This document shows positions 1 to 6,362 of a stretch of 7,918 bases of DNA, in pieces. The notes under the pieces were generated by a model. It had not been told where the DNA came from. It saw nothing but the letters and a program-made list of their open reading frames with translations, and made no database searches. Source of the stretch: Desulfatibacillaceae bacterium (GTDB lineage: Bacteria; Desulfobacterota; Desulfobacteria; Desulfobacterales; Desulfatibacillaceae); assembly GCA_030018745.1 (NCBI GenBank), contig JASEHB010000089.1, positions 1 to 7,918 of the forward strand. Direction: 5' to 3'. Each line of letters opens with the position of its first letter. Position 1 is the stretch's first letter. The translations under genes were made by a program, and so were the position numbers.

Positions 1-72
1 CCAAAATCAAGTTTTCCCCCCGCTTTCTTGTTTTTTAAGGGTTTTGCAATTAAATTTATAAGTTGTGCAAAA

Positions 73-1137
73 TCAGCAATGACGGCGCAGAAGCTCGCGC
101 TCCATCACCGCGCTGGCAAGCTCGTGGCAATCTGCAAGGTAGGCGTTTCCTGCCTGTAAGGTTATGCCATAGCCTATGGATGCTGCAATGGCCTGGCCCA
201 CAAGGGGGATGTACTTGGATGTGCTTTTGGTTATCTCCCGCGTGGCCACGCGCTGAAGCAGACGGATTACCCCTGCGCGGGTGGCGTTTTTGATGAGGTT
301 GTTTGCAAGCTGGGCCAGGGCCGGGACCTGGAACTCCCTGCTGGTGAGAAGGGCTTTGTCATTCAGGCCATAGGCTTTTTTTATGGATCGGAAAAGTGAA
401 AGAAGGATGGAAATATCCACCGCAACATCCATGCCCGGCAACGGGTTTATGGCATTAGCCGCCGAAAGGCCCGCGTTTAAACGGACTTTTTTTTTACAAA
501 GGGCGAGCTTTGCCTCCAAAAACCTGCGCGAATAGGCCTTGGCCGACTCAATCCAGCGCTCCTGCTTGGCTTGGGGAAGATGCCCGGCAATGGCCTCGGA
601 AAGAGCATCCAGCCCGTAGTCATCCCTGCATGATGTGAAATAGACCTTCACCTGTGCCCTTACCAGGCGCGAAACATCCTCGCGGATTTCCTTTTCAAGA
701 TCCTCAACGCTTTTTGCGGTGTCCCATATGTCATCGCGCTTGTTGCGCACAAAAAGGCAGGTGCGCCCATGCTTTTGCAGGTGGGAGAAGAATTCCACCT
801 CTGCGCTGCCCAGCTTTTCGGAAAAAACGCAAAGGAAAAGGTCAAAGGAATCCATTTTAAAGCGCTCCCAAAAGCTTTCTTTGGGAAAGCGCACGGTGTC
901 AAAACCCGGCAGGTCAACAAGGTGAACGCCGTTGTAGTGGTAGGTCTGGGCCTGGCGGGTCTGGTCTGTTGCAACGCCAACACTGGCAAGGGGCTGGCCC
1001 ACAAGCTTGTTAACAAGGCTGGACTTGCCTGAACCGGGCTGGCCGAAAAGGGCTATGGTGACAGTCACCTGCTCGGCTTCATCCAACTGGCGGCGGATAT
1101 TGGAAACAGACTTTAAAATGGATTCGTTTTGAGCCAT
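73..1137 (-). CDS. Dynamin/IRG-like GTPase with C-terminal hydrophobic helices
   Basis: This gene encodes a P-loop GTPase of about 354 residues. The visible GTPase motifs are G1 GQPGSGKSS (32-40), a likely G2 threonine near 57-60, G3 DLPG (75-78), G4 NKRD (132-135) and G5 TSC (168-170), so nucleotide binding looks intact. The C-terminal part has two hydrophobic stretches: NPLPGMDVAVD and onward (231-250), and IPLVGQAIAAS and onward (310-330). This order resembles immunity-related GTPases (IRG/IIGP) and bacterial GTPases with DUF697-like tails, which act at membranes. A membrane-associated role is therefore inferred; no signal peptide is present. I chose the ATG at 1137 because it starts 16 bases after the upstream stop and gives a normal N-terminus. 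In-frame ATGs at 1170 and 1218 lie inside the upstream gene and have no ribosome site. The chosen start has only a weak GGCAGG, three bases away. The gene is probably co-transcribed with the two TRAP binding proteins. The biological role is unknown. Confidence 0.85.
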   Translation of the reverse strand: MAQNESILKSVSNIRRQLDEAEQVTVTIALFGQPGSGKSSLVNKLVGQPLASVGVATDQTRQAQTYHYNGVHLVDLPGFDTVRFPKESFWERFKMDSFDLFLCVFSEKLGSAEVEFFSHLQKHGRTCLFVRNKRDDIWDTAKSVEDLEKEIREDVSRLVRAQVKVYFTSCRDDYGLDALSEAIAGHLPQAKQERWIESAKAYSRRFLEAKLALCKKKVRLNAGLSAANAINPLPGMDVAVDISILLSLFRSIKKAYGLNDKALLTSREFQVPALAQLANNLIKNATRAGVIRLLQRVATREITKSTSKYIPLVGQAIAASIGYGITLQAGNAYLADCHELASAVMERELLRRHC

Positions 1138-1153
1138 ATGCCTGCCGCGAATT

Positions 1154-2221
1154 TCAGGGAGTTTGTGCATTCTGGCCGACGGATGCTCTGAAGTCTTCCA
1201 GATGCGCCAGCACTTCATCCAGCAAGGCCTGGGGATAGAGCGCGCCTGCCATTTCCTGCCACACGGGCCGGGTTCTTTGCTTTAACACCGCAAGGGAGGC
1301 CGGTGAGGGCTGCAAAATGGCGCATCCATAGCGGGCCATTGCTTCCAGGCATTTTTCATTGTCCTGGCGGATGGCAAGATTCATGGATGTTTCCATGTCT
1401 TTTCTGTATCCAAGAAAATCTTCATAATAGGGCGTTGGAAGCATTTCCCACGAGCTGTTTGCAATGACCACGGCAGCAGGGGCGTAACGGATGGGTACGG
1501 GCACAATATAGCGCAATTCTCCATACAACTGTGCGCCCACAATCCAGATTGCAGGGGCTATGCCCGAATCCGCCTCGCCTCTTTTCACATGGCCCACAGC
1601 CTGGTCTATGGCAACAGGCATGGCCTTTCCGCCAAGAAGCTCAATCACCCTTTTTTCAAGGGGGCCGTTCCAGTTAAGAAAAGTGGTGCGTGCAAAAAGG
1701 CCCGGCTCGGAGAGCGCCCATCGGGTGGAATAAATCTGGTCAAAGTCCTGATCCAGCCACAGGGCCAGCGTAAGGCTGCGCTTTGACAAAAAACCCTCAA
1801 AGCTGTCCCCCATCTTTTCCCGGATAAAATCCACCTCCTGGTAGTTTTCAAACAAAAAAGGCAGTTGGAGGACAGAAAACTCCGGGCAGACCAAAGATGT
1901 GCCCCGCGCGTCAAAACCCGCGCCCTGTAGCTTTCCTGTGTTGAGCTTTTCAATCACCTCCTGATCAGAACCCTGAATGCCGTTCCAGTAGATTTTGACC
2001 CACAGCTTGTTATCGGTCACCTCTTGCAGGGCGGGCAGGATAACATTGCGGTACTGCACACCCCATTGCATTTCGCGGGGTATGATTGTTGCAAAATGCC
2101 ACACAAATTCTGCATTGAAGTTGGAAGACGCCGGAGACTGGGCATGGGCAGCATGGGGAGGGGCAACAAAAAGGACTGCCAGACAAAGCCCGGCAAAAAA
2201 CCGCAACAGATTGAAAAACAT
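1154..2221 (-). CDS. TRAP-type periplasmic substrate-binding protein (DctP-like), paralog 1
   Basis: The 355-residue product has an N-terminal signal peptide with a hydrophobic core at about 5-20 and likely cleavage after AHA (25-27). The mature part follows the DctP fold: a first strand WHFATIIP (41-48), KIYWNG (77-81), CPEFSVLQLPFLF (112-124), WLDQDFDQIYS (155-165) and IAPAIWIVG (221-229). Family members capture a small ligand in the periplasm and hand it to a DctQ/DctM sodium symporter. The two receptor arginines of classical members are missing: D-F-D lies where G-F-R is usual, and T-F-L-N-W where K-I-R is usual. The ligand may therefore not be a simple carboxylate. The start is well supported by AAGGAAG (2229-2235), seven bases before the ATG. 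The gene follows its paralog by 124 bases and precedes the GTPase by 16. No permease gene is visible nearby. Confidence 0.9.
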   Translation of the reverse strand: MFFNLLRFFAGLCLAVLFVAPPHAAHAQSPASSNFNAEFVWHFATIIPREMQWGVQYRNVILPALQEVTDNKLWVKIYWNGIQGSDQEVIEKLNTGKLQGAGFDARGTSLVCPEFSVLQLPFLFENYQEVDFIREKMGDSFEGFLSKRSLTLALWLDQDFDQIYSTRWALSEPGLFARTTFLNWNGPLEKRVIELLGGKAMPVAIDQAVGHVKRGEADSGIAPAIWIVGAQLYGELRYIVPVPIRYAPAAVVIANSSWEMLPTPYYEDFLGYRKDMETSMNLAIRQDNEKCLEAMARYGCAILQPSPASLAVLKQRTRPVWQEMAGALYPQALLDEVLAHLEDFRASVGQNAQTP

Positions 2222-2238
2222 TATAAAACTTCCTTAAT

Positions 2239-2268
2239 GGCTTTGCAGACAGAAAAGCCCGCAAAGCC
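2239..2268 (-). promoter_or_regulatory. Perfect 8-bp hairpin just upstream of the paralog 1 ribosome site
   Basis: On the minus strand GGCTTTGC and GCAAAGCC form perfect 8-bp arms around a 14-base loop. The hairpin ends three bases before the Shine-Dalgarno AAGGAAG (2229-2235). There is no T-run after it, so it is not a typical terminator. In a shared transcript it could set a 5' end by RNase processing, stabilise the downstream message or affect ribosome access. It is the main structure in the 124-base gap between the two binding-protein genes, where I see no convincing promoter. Confidence 0.45.
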
Positions 2269-2345
2269 CAATTCTTATCCTGTTTTTTTCAATCCCCCCT
2301 GCATTTACCGCTGTTTTGGCCTTGAGCAACAAAGCCGGAAACAAA

Positions 2346-3383
2346 CTACCTCCCGGCCCGAAATTCGGCAAGCACGCCAAGCACCTTGTCCAAAAGCTCC
2401 TGGGAGTAAAGCTGGCCTGCCATGCCGCTCCACAGGGGGGCTGTCCTGTGCTTTAAGGTGATAATGTCCATCTCATCCATTGGGGCGGCCTGCACTCCAT
2501 AGCGGAGCATGGCCACCACAGATTTTTCGTTGTCGCGGCGGGTATGGGTTACAAATTGCCGTGTAACGCCGGGCCGCAGTTCATAGGCCTTTTTACGGTA
2601 GGCTTCCGGCAGCTCATTCCATGCCTTTTGGGTTACTGCAATAATGGCCGGGGAGTAGCGCAGCTTCACAGGGGTTACAAAGCGCACCGTGGAATAAAGC
2701 TGGGTGCCCACAATCCATATTGCCGGAGCGATTACGGCTTCGGCCTCTCCGGAACGCACAGCCTCGCGGATATCCGGTATGGATCTGGGTACCGGCGTTG
2801 CACCCAGGCGCGAGATGAGGCTTCTCTCGAGCTGATCATGCCAGGTTATTATTTTGGCATCCGCAAAATCGCTTGGCTTCACCAAAGGCCTGTTCACGGA
2901 ATAGAGCTGGTCAAAGTCCTGATCCACCCAAAGGTAAAGCTCAAAGCCGTTTTTCAGGGCAGATGAGGCAAAGTCCTCGAACATGACATCTCTTATGTGG
3001 TCCACCTCATCCCAGTCTTGCAGAAGAAAGGGCAGGCCAAGAACTGCAAAATCCGGGCAGGCCATGACCGACCCAACTGCGGTGAGGCCTGCGCTCTGGA
3101 GAATGTCCTCCCTCATCCTTTCAAGGATGGCGGCATCATCGCCCATCACCCCGCCCCAGTAGATTTTGAGCGTAAGGTTACCCTGGGATGATTCGCTCAC
3201 CGCTGGCAGGACTATTTCCTCAACCTGCCGCGCCCAGCCCACGCCTTTGGGCGCAAGGGTTCCCACCTTCCACTGGTAGAGGGATTCCTCCTCCTGGGCA
3301 AAAGCCTTTTGCGCCGCCGCAAAAAGCAACAAGGCGGCAACAGGCAAAACAAGCATCACCATAAGGGCTTTATTGGGCTTCAT
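2346..3383 (-). CDS. TRAP-type periplasmic substrate-binding protein (DctP-like), paralog 2
   Basis: The 345-residue product starts with a clear signal peptide: lysines at 2 and 5, a hydrophobic core at 7-24, and likely cleavage after AFA (27-29). I chose the ATG at 3383 for this reason and because GGGGGG lies just upstream; the longer reading from 3497 would bury the signal peptide. The mature part is collinear with the neighbouring paralog: KIYWGG (73-78), CPDFAVLGLPFL (109-120), WVDQDFDQLYS (152-162), IAPAIWIVG (218-226), and the C-terminal KHRTAPLW and LYSQELLD. It should be a periplasmic receptor for a TRAP transporter. As in the paralog, the usual ligand arginines are replaced: D-F-D in place of G-F-R, and K-I-I-T-W at 177-181 in place of K-I-R. 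It is the first gene of the three-gene minus-strand cluster and probably has its own promoter in the 346-base region upstream. The ligand is unknown. Confidence 0.9.
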   Translation of the reverse strand: MKPNKALMVMLVLPVAALLLFAAAQKAFAQEEESLYQWKVGTLAPKGVGWARQVEEIVLPAVSESSQGNLTLKIYWGGVMGDDAAILERMREDILQSAGLTAVGSVMACPDFAVLGLPFLLQDWDEVDHIRDVMFEDFASSALKNGFELYLWVDQDFDQLYSVNRPLVKPSDFADAKIITWHDQLERSLISRLGATPVPRSIPDIREAVRSGEAEAVIAPAIWIVGTQLYSTVRFVTPVKLRYSPAIIAVTQKAWNELPEAYRKKAYELRPGVTRQFVTHTRRDNEKSVVAMLRYGVQAAPMDEMDIITLKHRTAPLWSGMAGQLYSQELLDKVLGVLAEFRAGR

Positions 3384-3498
3384 GGTTTTCCCCCCATAGC
3401 CGCACAGCTCTCTCCCAACCGCTGGAAAGCCTGCCAGCCTTATAATCGCACGCAAAACACGAGCAGCATATTTGCAGACTATTGCCCGTAAATGCAAG

Positions 3499-3535
3499 CC
3501 TTAAAGAAAAGGAAAAAGCCCTTAATTTTCCTTAA
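3499..3535 (-). repeat. Three helically phased TTAAGG direct repeats
   Basis: Read on the minus strand, TTAAGG occurs at 3535-3530, 3525-3520 and 3504-3499. Start-to-start distances are 10 and 21 bases, close to one and two DNA turns, so all three face the same side of the helix. Such spacing is typical of direct-repeat sites for OmpR/PhoB-type response regulators. The region is AT-rich and hexamers of this kind can arise by chance, so the regulatory role is only a suggestion. The repeats lie about 115-150 bases upstream of paralog 2. Confidence 0.35.
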
Positions 3536-3551
3536 ACCTGGGTATATGTCC

Positions 3552-3574
3552 TGGCAAAGTTTAACCCATTGCCA
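3552..3574. promoter_or_regulatory. Inverted repeat TGGCAA-N11-TTGCCA, possible operator
   Basis: Perfect 6-bp arms are separated by 11 bases (AGTTTAACCCA), so half-site centres are 17 bases apart. This geometry could suit a dimeric repressor or activator. It lies about 170 bases upstream of the paralog 2 start. No T-run follows on either strand, so it is not a terminator. No cognate regulator can be assigned. Confidence 0.3.
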
Positions 3575-3699
3575 TATAAAGATACAAGCCCGGCCCTGGT
3601 TTTATGCGTTCAAGCCAAGAGCAGCGGCATTTGTGTTTGCCCTTTAAAACAATATAACAATAAACAGCCTTTTCAAGGCCGCCTTTTTGCGTTTCAGGG

Positions 3700-3731
3700 A
3701 AAAAGGCCTGCCACGCCAGCGGCATAGCCTT
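3700..3731 (-). terminator. Rho-independent terminator after the acyl-CoA synthetase alpha gene
   Basis: On the minus strand the stem begins inside the TAA stop codon. The arms AAGGCTATGCC and GGCAGGCCTT pair over ten positions with one bulged A and one G-T pair, around an eight-base loop. The T-run at 3704-3700 follows directly. Position and structure are those of an intrinsic terminator closing the marR-ligase operon. Confidence 0.75.
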
Positions 3732-5184
3732 ATGCCAAAAGGCGGCTTTTAAGCCTTGCGTACTCATAACAGGCCCAAAGCGCCCGCACAGCCCTTTCCG
3801 GCCCCTGGAACACGGGAATTCCACGACCCATGAGGGCCTGGGGAAAATGCTCGGTAATGCTGCGGAAGGTGAAGCCTGCAATGGGCTTGTTGTGCCGGGC
3901 CATGAGATCCGCAAGGGACTGGGCCTGCTCGTCAAGCCATTTTGCTGCGTGGATGGCGGCTGTTTCCTCATCCAGCCCCATGCTCATTATGGGCCGCAGA
4001 ACCATTGCTAATGGTACCAGATAATAGACAAGAAGCATATCCGCATTCTCGTCTTCAAGGAGTGCTGAAGGAATCTGCGAAAAAAAATCCATTGGGTTTT
4101 TGGAATAGGTTATGTCAACCGGGTTGGCAATGCTGCCCGTGTGGGGCACAAATGCGGATAGCTTTTCAAGGGTGTTTGGCAAAAGGGGCGGGACTTCAAG
4201 GCCTGTGCGGCCACAGGCGTCTGCTGCGGCTGCTCCGGGTCCGCCGGAATGGGTTTGGATGACCACCCTTTTGCCGTCTGCCGGGGGAAGGCTGCCCAAG
4301 GCCCGCGCAAAGTCAAAAAGCTCTGTAACCGAGCGGGCGCGCACAACGCCTGCCTGACGGAAAATTCCGTCATAGAGCCTGTCTGGCCCGGCCATTGTGC
4401 CCGTGTGGGAGAGGCCTGCCTTGCGGCCTGTTTCCGAGCCGCCCACATAAAGAGCCACAATGGGCTTTTTGGTGCTTATCCTCCGGGCTGTTTCCACAAA
4501 AAGCCTACCCCGCACAAGGCCTTCCACATAAAGGGCAATCACCTTTGTATGTGGGCAGGCCCCAAGGTATTCCAGACAGTCCACAATATCCACATCCGCG
4601 CTGTTGCCCACGGAAAAGGCAGTGGAAAAGCCCACCTTGAAGCGATCCAGATAATTGAACATCTGGGTAACAAAGCTGCCGCTCTGGGAGGCCAGGCCGA
4701 TAAAGCCGGCAGAGCCTTCGCTTCGCATGAATGTAGTGTTCAGCAGCTTGTGGGGGTTGGTCACGCCAATGCAGTTTGGCCCCAGAAAACGGATGCCCCA
4801 TTTTTTTGCTGTCTCCACCAGCTTCTTTTCCAGCTCGACCCCGGCTCCGCCCACCTCCCGAAAACCGGCGGTTACAATTATCACATGGCGTATGCCTTTT
4901 GCGCCGCAAGCTTCAAGGGTTTCGCACACAAGGCGGGTGGGCAGCACAAAAACAGCCAGATCCGGCGTTTGAGGCAAATCCTCCACCTTTTCAAAGGCTG
5001 CAATTCCCTGCACAACCTTTTCCTTGGGATGAACCGGATAAAGCCTGCCGGGAAACCCTGCCTTGCGAAGGGAGGAAAAAATTGTGCTCCCCATTGCAGA
5101 AAAATTGTTGGAAGCACCGAAAAAGGCAATGCTTTCCGGGTTGACCATGGGGTACAGCGGGCTTAAACGGATGTCATTTATCAT
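3730..5184 (-). CDS. ADP-forming acyl-CoA (acetate-CoA) ligase, alpha subunit
   Basis: The 484-residue product is the CoA-binding and ligase half of a split NDP-forming acyl-CoA synthetase (acyl-CoA + ADP + Pi = acid + CoA + ATP). A CoA-binding Rossmann domain runs from about 13 to 145, with SIAFFGASNN (18-27), GFPGRLYPVHP (43-53) and FLGPNCIG (133-140). A succinyl-CoA-ligase-like flavodoxin domain follows, with ASQSGS (165-170) and SVGNSADVD (191-199). GLSHTGTMAG (257-266) carries His260, at the position of the histidine phosphorylated in this family. A second flavodoxin-like domain contains THSGGPG (311-317) and NPVDITY (354-360). Its ATG overlaps the stop of the beta gene as ATGA, so the two are translationally coupled and presumably form one cytoplasmic complex. 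Many bacteria fuse these halves into one chain of about 700 residues; here they are separate. Substrate specificity cannot be read from the sequence. Confidence 0.92.
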   Translation of the reverse strand: MINDIRLSPLYPMVNPESIAFFGASNNFSAMGSTIFSSLRKAGFPGRLYPVHPKEKVVQGIAAFEKVEDLPQTPDLAVFVLPTRLVCETLEACGAKGIRHVIIVTAGFREVGGAGVELEKKLVETAKKWGIRFLGPNCIGVTNPHKLLNTTFMRSEGSAGFIGLASQSGSFVTQMFNYLDRFKVGFSTAFSVGNSADVDIVDCLEYLGACPHTKVIALYVEGLVRGRLFVETARRISTKKPIVALYVGGSETGRKAGLSHTGTMAGPDRLYDGIFRQAGVVRARSVTELFDFARALGSLPPADGKRVVIQTHSGGPGAAAADACGRTGLEVPPLLPNTLEKLSAFVPHTGSIANPVDITYSKNPMDFFSQIPSALLEDENADMLLVYYLVPLAMVLRPIMSMGLDEETAAIHAAKWLDEQAQSLADLMARHNKPIAGFTFRSITEHFPQALMGRGIPVFQGPERAVRALWACYEYARLKSRLLA

Positions 5185-5873
5185 GGTTTTGCCTTTTGGG
5201 CCTCAAGAACCACCAGGGCGTCCACAGCGGTTATGGAGCCGTCCGGCCCCAGGATTACCGGGTTCACATCAATCTCTTTAATCGCCCCATGCTCCATGCC
5301 AATGCGCCCAAGGGCCTCAAGGCAGGCGGCAAGGGCGCCTCTGTCTGCCGGGGCCTGGCCCCGGAATTGGCCCAAAATGGCCTTGGCGTTAAGCTCGTCA
5401 AGCATATCAAGGGCTTCGCCCTCATTGACAGGGGCCATGCGGAAGGCCGTGTCATTTATGACCTCGGTCAGCACTCCGCCAATGCCAGCCATCACGCAGG
5501 GGCCAAACTGGGAATCCCGCACAAGACCAAGCACAAGCTCGCGGTTTCCGGCGATCATGGGCGAAATGAGCACCCCTTGTGCGCCGGGGCTTTGGGCGAG
5601 TTCCCGAAAGGCTTTTTCAAGGGCCGCATCATCTGCAATATGTAGCCTTACAAGGCTTTTTTCGCTCTTGTGGGCAATGTCAGCGCCGCAGGCCTTTGCT
5701 GCAACGGGGTATCCAATATCCGCCGCTGCCGCCAGGGCCTGCTGGCGACTTTGGGCCAGGACTTCCCGCGCAACAGGCAGGCCATAGGCAGCCAGAAGCT
5801 GCTTGGACTCGTGCTCGGTCAGATTTTTGCGGCCCTCGTCAAGGGCCTTTTCCAACAGTTTTTCCGGGTCCAT
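5181..5873 (-). CDS. ADP-forming acyl-CoA ligase, beta (ATP-grasp) subunit
   Basis: The 230-residue product is an ATP-grasp_5 domain protein, the nucleotide-binding partner of the alpha subunit encoded next. Visible features are the N-terminal LTEHESKQLLAAYGLPV (18-34), the strand GYPVAAKACGADIAHKSE (54-71) with His68, GVLISPMI, RELVLGLVRDSQFGPCVM with the following GIGGVLTEV, and the C-terminal EIDVNPVILGPDG. His68 matches the second phosphohistidine described for archaeal ADP-forming acetyl-CoA synthetases. The residues after it read K-S-E-K-S-L-V, whereas family members I know mostly read H-K-S-D/E-x-G-G-V. The start is supported by GAGG five bases before the ATG. It lies 45 bases after marR and overlaps the alpha gene by four bases. 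It acts in the cytoplasm. Confidence 0.92.
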   Translation of the reverse strand: MDPEKLLEKALDEGRKNLTEHESKQLLAAYGLPVAREVLAQSRQQALAAAADIGYPVAAKACGADIAHKSEKSLVRLHIADDAALEKAFRELAQSPGAQGVLISPMIAGNRELVLGLVRDSQFGPCVMAGIGGVLTEVINDTAFRMAPVNEGEALDMLDELNAKAILGQFRGQAPADRGALAACLEALGRIGMEHGAIKEIDVNPVILGPDGSITAVDALVVLEAQKAKP

Positions 5874-5899
5874 AAAAACCTCAAACCTTTTTTTGCGCC

Positions 5900-5920
5900 A
5901 AAAAAGGCAAAAAGCGCCTT
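5900..5920 (-). terminator. Weak terminator/attenuator-like hairpin between marR and the ligase beta gene
   Basis: On the minus strand AAGGC, starting inside the marR TAA stop, pairs with GCCTT around a seven-base loop, and six T's follow (5905-5900). The stem is only 5 bp, so any termination would be partial. It could lower ligase expression relative to marR, or it may be without effect. The same TAAGGC stop-plus-stem arrangement is used by the strong terminator at 3700-3731. Confidence 0.35.
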
Positions 5921-6356
5921 AATCAAGCTTAAGAGCGCGGATTATGTCCAAGGACCAGGCAAGGGCCTCAAGGCGCTTTGGGCCTAAAGCCTCCTCCAGC
6001 CTGTTTTCCAAAGCCTCCACCTGCTTTGCCACCTGGGGGGCAAGCTCCCAGGCCTTTTCCGTAAGAGTTATTACCGTAAGCCGCCCGTCTGTTTCATGGG
6101 GCTTTGCATTAACCAGGCCCATTGCCGCAAGGCGCTGAATCATGGTCACTGCCGCAGCCTTGCCTATGCCTGCCCGTGCGGCAAATTCGCCAAGGCTTAT
6201 TTTTGGGGCCTGCCACAAAACGCCAAGCGCCATGAGCTGGTGGGCGGTTATGCCCAAAGGGGCCAATGCCCTGTTGTAATAGGCAACCATTTTTCGGGCC
6301 GCCTGGGTGGCCAGTGTGCAGGCAAAGTATCGGGGCTGTGGAAAGTCTGTTCGCAT
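5919..6356 (-). CDS. MarR-family transcriptional regulator
   Basis: The 145-residue product is a typical MarR protein. Helix 1 is FACTLATQAARKMVAYYN (11-28), the helix-turn-helix covers about ISLGEFAARAGIGKAAAVTMIQRL (53-76), and the wing is HETDGRLTVITLTEKA (87-102), including the family D-x-R pattern. Members are dimers that bind palindromes and usually release DNA when bound to a small aromatic or acyl ligand or after oxidation. The only cysteine, Cys13, lies in helix 1. I chose the ATG at 6356 because homologs start shortly before helix 1; upstream in-frame ATGs at 6413 and 6464 give untypical extensions. None of the starts has a clear ribosome site, so the start is uncertain. A palindrome spans this start codon. 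As first gene before the ligase pair, it probably regulates itself and them. Confidence 0.88.
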   Translation of the reverse strand: MRTDFPQPRYFACTLATQAARKMVAYYNRALAPLGITAHQLMALGVLWQAPKISLGEFAARAGIGKAAAVTMIQRLAAMGLVNAKPHETDGRLTVITLTEKAWELAPQVAKQVEALENRLEEALGPKRLEALAWSLDIIRALKLD

Positions 6357-6362
6357 ACGAAC
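6349..6362. promoter_or_regulatory. Candidate MarR operator over the marR start codon
   Basis: GTTCG-CATA-CGAAC is an inverted repeat with perfect 5-bp arms and a 4-base spacer containing the proposed start codon. The size and location fit autoregulation by a MarR dimer blocking transcription or translation initiation. It is a candidate only: it is short, and I saw no second copy near the ligase genes. Confidence 0.4.

Larger units (their letters stand above)
3384..3699 (-). promoter_or_regulatory. Non-coding leader/promoter region of the TRAP-GTPase cluster
   Basis: This stretch lies between the acyl-CoA synthetase terminator and the start of paralog 2. It holds no supportable gene. On the minus strand three TTAAGG hexamers lie at 3530-3535, 3520-3525 and 3499-3504, spaced 10 and 21 bases apart. 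An inverted repeat TGGCAA-N11-TTGCCA lies at 3552-3574, and a small hairpin GCCTT-TTC-AAGGC at 3667-3679. I found no convincing -35/-10 pair. A promoter is expected here because a strong terminator closes the preceding operon. Confidence 0.5.

Noticed and set aside
1..21. GGGGGG and AAAAC followed by TTG on the minus strand, like the ribosome site of paralog 2, possibly starting the next gene at position 10
   Set aside because: Only three codons would lie in the window and TTG is a rare start, so no gene can be supported. The remaining 1-72 stretch shows no terminator or other feature.
2346..3497. Longer start at 3497 for paralog 2
   Set aside because: It would place 38 residues in front of a perfect signal peptide, and the ATG at 3383 has a purine-rich ribosome site.
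4249..5166. Plus-strand open frame of 305 codons opposite the acyl-CoA ligase alpha gene
   Set aside because: It is the shadow of a clearly recognisable protein on the minus strand and has no domain of its own; GC-rich codon use keeps the antisense frame open.
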